This document shows, piece after piece, positions 54,121 to 62,117 of a stretch of DNA of 64,000 bases (its first letter is position 1; the number at the start of each line of letters is the position of its first letter). A program made the translations under genes and the position numbers. The DNA comes from JAEUKA01 sp044228505 (lineage in GTDB: Bacteria > Myxococcota_A > Polyangia > Palsa-1104 > JAEUJZ01): NCBI GenBank assembly GCA_044228505.1, contig JBGAUT010000013.1:1-64000 (forward strand). The letters are read 5' to 3'. The notes under the pieces were generated by a model. The model did no database searches. It saw only the letters and a list, made by a program, of their open reading frames with translations, and was not told where the DNA came from.

Positions 54121-55251
54121 ATGCCTGTACGTTTTGAACTCGAAGTGACTGACCCAACCGGAGCGCGTGCCGGTTTTTTGCACACCCGTCGCGGGGTCGT
54201 GCAGACCCCGGTGTTTATGCCGGTGGCCACTCATGCCGAAATTCGCGGCATGCACTCTTCGGAGGTCTGGGAAACCGGGGCGAGAATTTTGCTCTCGAAC
54301 ACCTATCATCTGATGCTACGGCCCGGTGCGGAGGTGTTCCGCCGGCTCAAAGGCATCCACTCGATGATGCAGTGGGACGGGCTGGTGCTGACGGACTCGG
54401 GCGGTTTTCAGATTTTTTCACTACCGGATCAGCGTCAAATCACCGAGCAGGGCGCGCTGTTCCGCAGCTTTCATGACAACAGCCGTCAGCTCCTCAGTCC
54501 AGAGATCAGCATCTCGATGCAGCAAAACATCGGCTCGGACATCATGATGGTGCTCGATGTCTGTATCGACTCCACCACCGATGAAGCGGGTACCCGTGAA
54601 GCGATGGAACGCACCCACCGCTGGGCGGTACGAAGTCTGTCTGCCCGCGATGCAGTGCCGACCGGACAAGCGCTGTTTGGCATCGTGCAAGGGGGAATCT
54701 TCCCTGCGCTGCGGCAGGAAAGTGCGAAGTTCCTCACCGAACTCCCATTCGAGGGATTTGCCGTCGGTGGACTTGCAGTTGGTGAAGGTCGAGAGATCCG
54801 CAACGAGATTTGCGAGCTATCGACACGACTCCTTCCGGAAAGCAAGCCGCGCTATCTGATGGGGGTCGGAACGCCAAACGACCTGCTCGATTGTGTTCGC
54901 CGAGGAGTCGATATGTTCGACTGCATCTTGCCAACCAAGATGGCGCAGCAGGGCTATGCGTACACCTTCCAAGGACTCCTACGCACCACCCGGTCCGTGT
55001 TCCAGCTCGACGAAAGACCGCTCGATCCGACCTGCTCGTGCTTTACGTGCACCCGCTACTCCCGTGGCTATCTGCATCACTTGCTGCGAGGCTCCCATGC
55101 ACTGGGAGCGCGACTCCTTGCCATCCACAATGTCACTCACTACCAAGTCCTGATGAGCCGGATGCGACAAGCGATTCACAGCGGCTCTTTCGATGCCCTG
55201 TATCGCGAGCTGTCCCCCGTGCTGGCCCGCACCGAGAAGGGACAGAGCTGA
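54121..55251 (+). CDS. tgt: Queuine tRNA-ribosyltransferase
   Basis: A 376-aa tRNA-guanine transglycosylase that swaps G34 for preQ1 in tRNAs with GUN anticodons. The conserved parts are present: LTDSGGFQIFSLPD (catalytic Asp), the QNIGSDIMMVLDVC helix, FGIVQGGIFPALRQESA, GGLAVGEGREI, the nucleophile region RGVDMFDCILPTKMAQQG, and the zinc site CSCFTC ... H. The ATG at 54121 gives the normal family N-terminus. Its stop shares one base with the start of the next gene (TGATG), so the two are coupled. Confidence 0.97.
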   Translation: MPVRFELEVTDPTGARAGFLHTRRGVVQTPVFMPVATHAEIRGMHSSEVWETGARILLSNTYHLMLRPGAEVFRRLKGIHSMMQWDGLVLTDSGGFQIFSLPDQRQITEQGALFRSFHDNSRQLLSPEISISMQQNIGSDIMMVLDVCIDSTTDEAGTREAMERTHRWAVRSLSARDAVPTGQALFGIVQGGIFPALRQESAKFLTELPFEGFAVGGLAVGEGREIRNEICELSTRLLPESKPRYLMGVGTPNDLLDCVRRGVDMFDCILPTKMAQQGYAYTFQGLLRTTRSVFQLDERPLDPTCSCFTCTRYSRGYLHHLLRGSHALGARLLAIHNVTHYQVLMSRMRQAIHSGSFDALYRELSPVLARTEKGQS

Positions 55252-56090
55252 TGCGCGATGGTGACTTCGAGCTGGTGACGTTGCGTGGTGGGAGCCGCGC
55301 TGTCCGTCACACCGGACATGGCGAAGTCATGCACCCGGCCGGAGGTCCATGGCTGGAAGCAAACCGGCTGTATGTCGAGCAGTCACACCTCTCTGCCCGC
55401 CTTCAGCAATCCGGACAGCGGGCCCTTCGGATCTTTGATGTCGGACTCGGGGCAGCCACCAACGCGGTGGCCGCCCTGACCTGCGCGGAGCAATCGGCCC
55501 TAGGTTCGATCGAAATCCATAGCTTTGAGCTCGATCTGGCCCCCCTGCGACTGGCGCTTTCAGACCCCGAAGGCTTTCCCTTCTTGATCCCATTTCACGA
55601 CGCTGCGCTGGCACTTATGGAGCGCGGCGAGTGGTCCAAACCCAACGTCCGCTGGATCTTGCATCGCGGAGACTTCCAATCGTGTCTGCCGCAGGCCCCC
55701 GATGAGGTCGATCTGATTTTCTATGATCCGTTTTCACCGCAGCACAATGCGTCTCTGTGGACTCCCGCCACGTTTGCGGCACTCCGTGAGCACTGTCGTA
55801 GGGATGAAGAGGGCGCACTCCTTTACACGTACAGCGCGGCGACTCCGACACGAGTTTCGCTGCTGCTAGGCGGGTTCTATGTCGGAGCAGGCGTCTCGAC
55901 CGGAACCAAGCAAGAGACAACGGTCGGAGCGACGGTGAAATCGGCACTGGCAGCACCGCTCGGACCTCGCTGGCTCGCCCGTTGGGAACGTTCCAGTGCA
56001 CGTGCGCCGATAGGCGAGACCGTGCTGACTCCGGCACATGAAGCCGCGTTGCGCGGACATCCGCAGTTCGCACACGCAGACTTCACCTGA
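55251..56090 (+). CDS. MnmC/MnmD-like tRNA U34 methyltransferase
   Basis: A 279-aa protein like the methyltransferase half of MnmC, which finishes mnm5s2U at position 34. The SAM-binding part is IFDVGLGAATNAVAALTC; the family-typical second motif is DEVDLIFYDPFSPQHNASLW, followed by TPATFAALREHC. There is no fused FAD oxidase domain, so it corresponds to stand-alone MnmD-type enzymes. It overlaps tgt by one base; both products modify the wobble base, so the gene pair couples two tRNA modifications. The C-terminal 60 residues are less conserved. Confidence 0.87.
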   Translation: MRDGDFELVTLRGGSRAVRHTGHGEVMHPAGGPWLEANRLYVEQSHLSARLQQSGQRALRIFDVGLGAATNAVAALTCAEQSALGSIEIHSFELDLAPLRLALSDPEGFPFLIPFHDAALALMERGEWSKPNVRWILHRGDFQSCLPQAPDEVDLIFYDPFSPQHNASLWTPATFAALREHCRRDEEGALLYTYSAATPTRVSLLLGGFYVGAGVSTGTKQETTVGATVKSALAAPLGPRWLARWERSSARAPIGETVLTPAHEAALRGHPQFAHADFT

Positions 56091-56198
56091 CGCTTGTTTC
56101 GAATTTTTTTGGCATTCGGCTCTTGACAGGGTGTCTCTAAAAAAATCACGTTGCCTCGGAACCCCAACCACGCAACTGCTTTTTCAAAGAGGTCTGCC

Positions 56199-56948
56199 GT
56201 GATCACTCATACGATTCGCCTTAGCCTGCTGTTCCCAATGCTGTCCCTGTTGGCATGTCCTTCCGCAGAGCCGGACACCACCCCCACGGATGCGGCGCTC
56301 ACCTCCGACTTGACGACGCAGCCCGATCTCTCGTCGTCTCCCCCGGACCTTACGCCCGCCCGCTGCGAGCTACCGTACGATGTCCGGGCGATTGAAAAAG
56401 TCTCTTCCGGCATGGTTACCATCATGGCGTCTCCTGCCGATCCTGCGGTGTATAACGCAGAGGTCGACGCCACCGCCGGTGGTTCGATGAAGTACAGCGA
56501 AAATCCGTTCGTGTATCTCGATCTCATCGGTCGCAAAAAAGTCGAGATCAACGATGTCCAAGCGGAAACCAGCAGCGGCTGGGATCTCGCTCTCAAGCGC
56601 TGGCAGATCAAGATCAACAGCGGAGACTCTGGACCAGGCGGAGTCAAAGTAGCACGAGTGCCTGGGAAGACGCTCAGCGAGGTGATGATGGCTCCGGCCG
56701 GCACCTATGAAGCGGATTCCTATTTCGATGCCAAGTGCGTGTTCCAGCCCGATCCGCTGGAGGGTCTTGGCACTGCACTCAGCGATTGGTACGACTACGA
56801 CAGCGTAACAAGTCGCATCAATCCCAAAAAGGAAGTTCTGGTACTCAAGCGACGCGATGGTCAAGGCCACATCAAGGTTCAGATCACCAGCTATTACAAA
56901 GGAACCACCAGCGCCAACTACAGCCTCACCTGGAGTTACCTGCCATGA
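56199..56948 (+). CDS. HmuY-like lipoprotein
   Basis: A 249-aa exported protein. Its signal peptide ends in LSLLACPS (Cys about 20); then comes a low-complexity spacer SDLTTQPDLSSSPPDLTPAR. The mature part has the HmuY pattern (PFVYLDLIGRKKVEI, SGWDLALKRWQIKINSGDSG, and a C-terminal ITSYYKGTTSANYSLTWSY), a fold used for heme binding at the surface of Bacteroidetes and also frequent in Myxococcota. GTG 56199 has AGAGG 7 nt upstream. It overlaps the next gene by four bases (ATGA). A TTGACA box (56123-56128) lies upstream but without a strong -10. Confidence 0.88.
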   Translation: MITHTIRLSLLFPMLSLLACPSAEPDTTPTDAALTSDLTTQPDLSSSPPDLTPARCELPYDVRAIEKVSSGMVTIMASPADPAVYNAEVDATAGGSMKYSENPFVYLDLIGRKKVEINDVQAETSSGWDLALKRWQIKINSGDSGPGGVKVARVPGKTLSEVMMAPAGTYEADSYFDAKCVFQPDPLEGLGTALSDWYDYDSVTSRINPKKEVLVLKRRDGQGHIKVQITSYYKGTTSANYSLTWSYLP

Positions 56949-58429
56949 AACGAGGGGCGGTACTCCTACTCGGACTCCTGTTCGGCTGCGGAGGCGATGG
57001 CGAACCGTCGCCGATCGATCGAGTCTCTGTGCTGCGCCAGCAAATCCGCCCCACCGATGGTACGGGCTGGAACGGAAACGGCTTTGGAATCCCCGCGCAG
57101 GTCTACGATCCACCCGGCGGACACTTCCGCATCTACTACGTTACGACGGGTGAAAACGCTGTCGATCTCACCGATGTCGCACCCAAAGATGGCGTTCCGG
57201 ATTTCGTGACTCAAGTAGGAAGTGCCGCTGAAGACACCTACCAAAGTACGGTGGTGCAGCGCGGATTCCGCCCGCCGCTCGATGACAGTGTGTATCACGA
57301 TCGCCCGGACTTCGGCGGAGATGCCCGCTTTGATATCTATCTTCGCTGGGCCGGCAAAGGCAGCGATGGATACCGCGTCACCGAGGCTTGCACCGACGGC
57401 AGTGATGGCAAAAGTCCTGGCCGTTGCGCGGGCTACTTCGTGATGAATCCCAACTACAAAGGAAGCTCGTATCCCAGCGAACTCGAGGGCATCCGAGTCC
57501 TCACCAGCCATGAGCTGTTCCACAGCATCCAAGATGCCTATGGCACAGGTCAGTGGCGCACCTTCAGCGAGGGCAGCGCAGTGTGGAACGAGCTACAGGT
57601 GTTTCCAGATAGCCCCGGCACCTGGAAGGATTACCTGGGATTTCTGCCCGCGCTGTTTCGTGAACCAGAGCGTCCATTCGACAAGAGCATGGGCTCTGGA
57701 CCGGCGGCCTCCTATGCCTATGGTACTGCAGCGTTCATCGAGTATCTGTCCGAGCGCTTCGGTCCCCAGTTCATTCGCCAGATTTGGGAGGGTTGCGAGC
57801 AGCCTCCAGCCTCGGAAAATCCCCTATTTTTGGACGTCATCGACGCCGAGCTAAAGAAGCGACACAGTAGCTCGCTGAGTGCAGCGTGGACGGAGTTTAC
57901 CCGCTGGAACCTCCTCACCGCTGAGCGAGCGAGTCCCGATCGTGGATACCGACGCGCCAGCGAGTATCCCAGCGTACGCTTTGAGCCCGAGCGAACCGAG
58001 ATCGATCAGACCACCACGGTCGAGGTCAACGGACTGTCTGCGCGCTATCTGAAACTGCGCCCATCCCTGTCCGTTCCAACTCCGGTTCGCATCACCGTGA
58101 GCGATCCGGCCAGCGAAACAGCCACGGCTGCGGCAGTGGTCTTCACCGCGGGTGGCGCAACCTCCGCACTCACCGAGCTTCATCAGGGCACGACCCTGAC
58201 CCTCTCCCCCGGTGATTCACTGCTGGTGGTCCTCACCGGTGCGGTCCGAGGCGCACGGGCTCGCATGGTGCAGGTAACCAGTCAAGCGGTACCCCAAGTC
58301 ATGGACCCAGAGTCACCCGATCTACATCCGGTGGGCTGTGCGTTCGCGCCGCAGCAAGTCCCGCTCGGTTCGCTCGGCTCTATCGGTGTCCTGCTGCTGC
58401 TAGCGGCGACTACTCGCCGACGTCGGTGA
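56945..58429 (+). CDS. MXAN_6640-like metalloprotease with MYXO-CTERM-like tail
   Basis: A 494-aa secreted protein. A signal peptide ends near LLLGLLFGCGG (lipobox-like). The protease core has SHELFHSIQDAYG (HExxH) followed by TFSEGSAVWNE, the order seen in MXAN_6640-type putative metalloproteases. A beta-sandwich domain follows. The C-terminus is GC-containing (HPVGCAFAPQ), then a hydrophobic helix and RRRR, as in the MYXO-CTERM sorting signal. The ATG at 56945 overlaps the HmuY-like stop (ATGA), so the two are coupled: a surface lipoprotein and a protease made together. Confidence 0.88.
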   Translation: MKRGAVLLLGLLFGCGGDGEPSPIDRVSVLRQQIRPTDGTGWNGNGFGIPAQVYDPPGGHFRIYYVTTGENAVDLTDVAPKDGVPDFVTQVGSAAEDTYQSTVVQRGFRPPLDDSVYHDRPDFGGDARFDIYLRWAGKGSDGYRVTEACTDGSDGKSPGRCAGYFVMNPNYKGSSYPSELEGIRVLTSHELFHSIQDAYGTGQWRTFSEGSAVWNELQVFPDSPGTWKDYLGFLPALFREPERPFDKSMGSGPAASYAYGTAAFIEYLSERFGPQFIRQIWEGCEQPPASENPLFLDVIDAELKKRHSSSLSAAWTEFTRWNLLTAERASPDRGYRRASEYPSVRFEPERTEIDQTTTVEVNGLSARYLKLRPSLSVPTPVRITVSDPASETATAAAVVFTAGGATSALTELHQGTTLTLSPGDSLLVVLTGAVRGARARMVQVTSQAVPQVMDPESPDLHPVGCAFAPQQVPLGSLGSIGVLLLLAATTRRRR

Positions 58430-58438
58430 TTCTGTGGT

Positions 58439-58468
58439 TGTACTGTGTACACCCGCTGTGATACAGCG
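58439..58468 (+). promoter_or_regulatory. Twin palindromes before the cytochrome gene
   Basis: TGTAC-TGT-GTACA (58439-58451) is immediately followed by CGCTGT-GAT-ACAGCG (58454-58468), both perfect. A TTGTAC/extended -10-like TGTGATACA pair overlaps them. Position between the protease stop and the cytochrome GTG suggests operator sites or a leader structure. Confidence 0.45.
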
Positions 58469-58497
58469 CGCAGGTGGTCCCCTGGAGGAGTCTGCTG

Positions 58498-59916
58498 GTG
58501 AAAAATCACACGTTCCGATGGGTTCTCGTTGCTGCAGCGATGGTCCAAAGTGGCACAGCGCTCGCCAAGCCACCGGCGGGCGGGGTGTTTTGCCAAAAAT
58601 ACCCGACCTCGCAAGAGTGCGCCGGGCGTCAGCCATCCTGCACGTACTGTCACATTGCGCCACCCCAGCGCAACGCGTACGGCACCGCGCTGTCGCAACA
58701 GCTCGCGGTGGGAATGCCGCGGCCACTCTCGGATGCAGACTTCGCGGCGGCACTGCCGAGCGCACTCGGTGCCATCGAAGGGCAGGACGCCGATGGCGAT
58801 GGAGTCTCCAATGTGGTGGAGATCCAGCAAGGCACACTGCCCGGGGATCCGAACAGCAAGCCAAGCGTTTCGGCCTGCCAAGGCAAGGACAACCCGCAGT
58901 ATTCCGTCTGTCATTACGATCTACGGTACGTGTACAAAAAACTGCTGCTCGACTTCTGCGGAGCGTCTCCTTCTTTCGCACAAGTCAGCGCGTTTATGGC
59001 ACGGCCCAGCGACGCTGATCGCCAGGCATTCATCGACACCGAGATTGACCGCTGCACCCAGACAGAGTTCTGGAGAGGCAAAAACGGTCAGCTCTGGAAA
59101 TTGGCACATCCGAAAGTCCGCCCGGTCGGTTCGCTCAAAGATGGCGAAGACAAAGGCGGGGTTCCGCTCGCCGACTACTACGATGACTACGCACTGTTTG
59201 CGTACACCCAAACGGACGATCACGATGCGCGAGAAGTCCTCACTGCTGACTACTTTGTGAAGCGCGAAGCGAACCCCACCCGCTATAGCAAAGTCACGAG
59301 TCTTTCATCGCAGAAAGTGGATCAAGCACATCGCGCAGGCAACATGACCTCTGCGTGGTCGCTGACCTATTTTGTGATGTTTACCGCGCTGCCTCGGAAT
59401 GCGGCATCGCAGATGTATCGCTCGTATCTAGGACTCGACATCGCGAAACAGGAAGGCCTGTACAGCGTCGCAGGAGAACCGCAGGACTACGATGCCAAGG
59501 GAGTCACGCAGAAGGAATGCGCGGCCTGTCACGCAACGCTCGATCCGCTCACCTATCCCTTCCGCAACTACAACGGAATTTCGTCTCCCAGATACTCGGT
59601 CCAGTACATTCCCAACCGACTCGAGACGTTCTTTCGAGACGCCGCGCCCAGAATCACCCAGACTCCTGAACGCGGGGTGATCTTCGGACAGCCGGTGAAC
59701 GATCTTCGAGAGTGGGCACGGGTTGCTGCGGACAGCGATGCGTTTGCGATCTCGACGACGACGGATTACTGGAAGCTGCTCATCGGCCATACTCCGCGAC
59801 CGGACGAAAGCGCCGAGTTTGTCGCAACCTGGAAGCGCTTTCGGACGAGCCACCAGTATCGCGTACAGAAACTGCTCCATGACATCGTGAAAACGGAGGC
59901 CTACGGTGCGCCGTAA
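58498..59916 (+). CDS. Secreted c-type cytochrome protein of DUF1592/1588-like type
   Basis: A 472-aa exported protein with a cleavable signal peptide (TALAKPPAGG after VLVAAAMVQS). One heme-type CxxCH lies near residue 44 (SCTYCHIAPP) and a second near 340 (ECAACHATLDPLTYPF). The phrase LDPLTYPFRNYNG is typical of the Planctomycetes and Myxococcota families that pair with DUF1501 proteins; a DUF1501-like gene lies two genes downstream. The GTG at 58498 is supported by GGAGGAG 7 nt upstream; another GTG at 58474 is in frame. Function is unknown; electron transfer at the envelope is likely. Confidence 0.82.
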   Translation: MKNHTFRWVLVAAAMVQSGTALAKPPAGGVFCQKYPTSQECAGRQPSCTYCHIAPPQRNAYGTALSQQLAVGMPRPLSDADFAAALPSALGAIEGQDADGDGVSNVVEIQQGTLPGDPNSKPSVSACQGKDNPQYSVCHYDLRYVYKKLLLDFCGASPSFAQVSAFMARPSDADRQAFIDTEIDRCTQTEFWRGKNGQLWKLAHPKVRPVGSLKDGEDKGGVPLADYYDDYALFAYTQTDDHDAREVLTADYFVKREANPTRYSKVTSLSSQKVDQAHRAGNMTSAWSLTYFVMFTALPRNAASQMYRSYLGLDIAKQEGLYSVAGEPQDYDAKGVTQKECAACHATLDPLTYPFRNYNGISSPRYSVQYIPNRLETFFRDAAPRITQTPERGVIFGQPVNDLREWARVAADSDAFAISTTTDYWKLLIGHTPRPDESAEFVATWKRFRTSHQYRVQKLLHDIVKTEAYGAP

Positions 59917-60547
59917 CAAACTGCTCTCAATCGCCGTACTGTGTTTGGCCTGTAATGGGGGTACCGATGTGCCCCCCAATCCCGATCCGGTGGAGCCTCC
60001 GAGCGGGCCGGTGGCGCGTTCTGCCCGAGGGAATCTGCGCTTCAAAGGCCCCGAGCGGATCAACGCCGACTTTGCGGCAGCTCTCGATCTACGTGCAGAG
60101 TCGGTCTGTACCGAGCTGGGTCTATATCAGTGTACCGCAATGGTCCACAACGTGGCGCTCGGCGGAGTCGACCCCTACGGACCGGGACTGTATGAGTCTT
60201 CGGGGGTTACGGCCAGCACCACTCCCCTTGTGATCGATCGAATTGCGTGGGCGGCCTGCACGCTCCGCGTCACGACCGATCTGGGGACTCCGGCGGCTGC
60301 CGCAATCTTCAAAGACATTCCGCAAGTTGGCAAAAAGCTGGCCAATCCCGACGGTGCCGAGGTACGAGGACTGATCACTTCGCTCACCCAAAGAGCGCTG
60401 CTGCGCAACCCCTATCGCAATGAGGTAGAGCGCTACATCGAGCTTGCCAAAGCCATCGAAGCCACCGGCAATGCCGAGCCCGCGAAGGCCTGGATGCAGT
60501 CGGTCTGTTTCGCGATCCTTTCCTCTGCAGAGTCGATCTTTTACTAA
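59906..60547 (+). CDS. Small lipoprotein of the DUF1501 cluster
   Basis: A 213-aa exported protein. The signal MRRNKLLSIAVLCLACNGG has a lipobox at LCLAC. The mature part (LRFKGPERINADFAAALDLR, and the end SVCFAILSSAESIFY) has no motif I recognise. Its GTG overlaps the cytochrome stop by 11 bp and has GGAGG upstream, so the two are coupled. The last residues SSAESIFY recall the end of DUF1585-type proteins ('SSEFLY'), which in Planctomycetes are fused to such cytochromes; here the function seems to be split over two genes. Confidence 0.78.
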   Translation: MRRNKLLSIAVLCLACNGGTDVPPNPDPVEPPSGPVARSARGNLRFKGPERINADFAAALDLRAESVCTELGLYQCTAMVHNVALGGVDPYGPGLYESSGVTASTTPLVIDRIAWAACTLRVTTDLGTPAAAAIFKDIPQVGKKLANPDGAEVRGLITSLTQRALLRNPYRNEVERYIELAKAIEATGNAEPAKAWMQSVCFAILSSAESIFY

Positions 60548-60561
60548 AAGGGAGCCATCCA

Positions 60562-62103
60562 ATGTCGCTACGAGGAAATGGACGACTGAATCGTCGTGAA
60601 GCGTTGCAGGCGCTGGGTTTGGCGGCGGCCGGTTCGACGGCGCTTGGATCCTTTCTGGCCGGCTGTCGGCAGTCCCTGGAAACGCCAGAGTCGATCGAGC
60701 AAATCGGCATGCGCCGTGATCCGCTCAGCGGCAAGCCAAAGTTCCTGATCGTGGTGGCTGCGGCGGGTGGCGCGAGCATCGTCGATAGCTTCCTGGCAGT
60801 ACGCGAATCGGAAGCCAAAGCGAACGCGGCGCGACTAAACACCTTCCCAGATTCGGCGGTGCAGTCTGTGGCCGGAAGTCCATTCCGGGCCGTCCGCTTC
60901 ATGGGCTCCAAGCTGGGCAGCATTCCGATTTCGGTGAGTACCGACCAGCTCGCGTTTGTACAAAAGTACGCGGACGATATGCTCGTGGCCACGTCGCTGG
61001 GAACCTCTGTGAACCACTCTGTGGCGCAGAAACGAGCGATCACCGGCAATGCCGCCTGGCGAGGTCGGACCCTGCAAGAGTGCGTCGCATTAGAGTGGGG
61101 TCAAGGTATGCCGCTGCCCAACGTCAACATGGCGATGGGAGGCTATGGCGAACGGGGAACCGATGGCTCGCTGCCAGCCTCGGTGTATGCAGAGACCGTG
61201 ACCAATCCTGCGCTATGGCCCCTGGGTCTGGATGGCGCACGCGGGGTGCTGGGAACGCCACCTGCCGATGTGATTGGCCTGGCCCGTAAGGCCCGCAATG
61301 ATCTGGATACTCAATCGGTGTTCGGCCAGACGTTTGCAAACTCCGATACACTCAAGCGTTGGCAAGCCCAGCGGGATGTTGGAGCCGGACTTGAAGCCCA
61401 GGATCTCATCACGCGGCTCAATGTCCTTCCCGATATGCCTCCGCAGATTCCGCTCACCCAGTATGGGCTCGCCTCCTCTCCTGATGGGGCGAGGGTGCGC
61501 GCAGTCCTGCCGGACTTTTTCAACGATCCGTTCCAAGGTCAAGCAGCGCTCGCGTTCCTACTCATCAAGTACAGAGTGTCCGCAGCGATTACGATTGGTC
61601 CTGACTTCAACGTCAACCTCGGAGGCACTTCGGGAATCCTCAATCCTCCGCTAGCGTTCGACTTTAGCCACAACGATCACCGCAGCGGTCAGGCCTTTAT
61701 GTGGGCACGCATCATGTCCACCGTCGACAAGCTGATCTCTCTGCTCAAGTCCGAGCCCTTTGATGCCGCCACCGGAGAGAGCCTCTGGGATCGCACCATG
61801 ATCTATGTCGCCACGGACTTCGGACGAACTCGCAATCGTCCTGACAACGCGATGAGCTTTGGCAGTGGCCACGATCTCAACAACGGATTCCTGATGCTGT
61901 CGCCGATGGTGAAGGGCAATACCATCTTGGGTGGAGTCGATCCACTGACCACGCTGACCTACGGCTTTGATGCTCGTACAGGCACGGCCCAGCCCGGAAA
62001 GATGCTTACCAATGAACCGGACATTTTTTCGGGTGTACTCACCGCAATGGGTGCAAACCTAAGCGGAAGTGGACTTCCGGACGCCAGCGCGTTCAAGAGC
62101 TAA
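60562..62103 (+). CDS. DUF1501-like Tat-exported protein
   Basis: A 513-aa protein with a twin-arginine leader (LNRREALQALGLAAAGSTAL) ending near FLAGC. The body has an alkaline-phosphatase/sulfatase-like layout: LIVVAAAGGASIVDSFLAV, FDFSHNDHRSGQAFMWARI, YVATDFGRTRNRPD and GSGHDLNNGFLMLSPMV. DUF1501 proteins regularly accompany DUF1592/1588-type cytochromes, as they do here. The enzyme activity is unknown. The ATG follows a GGGAG ribosome binding site and is 14 bp after the small lipoprotein stop. Confidence 0.85.
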   Translation: MSLRGNGRLNRREALQALGLAAAGSTALGSFLAGCRQSLETPESIEQIGMRRDPLSGKPKFLIVVAAAGGASIVDSFLAVRESEAKANAARLNTFPDSAVQSVAGSPFRAVRFMGSKLGSIPISVSTDQLAFVQKYADDMLVATSLGTSVNHSVAQKRAITGNAAWRGRTLQECVALEWGQGMPLPNVNMAMGGYGERGTDGSLPASVYAETVTNPALWPLGLDGARGVLGTPPADVIGLARKARNDLDTQSVFGQTFANSDTLKRWQAQRDVGAGLEAQDLITRLNVLPDMPPQIPLTQYGLASSPDGARVRAVLPDFFNDPFQGQAALAFLLIKYRVSAAITIGPDFNVNLGGTSGILNPPLAFDFSHNDHRSGQAFMWARIMSTVDKLISLLKSEPFDAATGESLWDRTMIYVATDFGRTRNRPDNAMSFGSGHDLNNGFLMLSPMVKGNTILGGVDPLTTLTYGFDARTGTAQPGKMLTNEPDIFSGVLTAMGANLSGSGLPDASAFKS

Positions 62104-62117
62104 TATTGAGGACTTCC

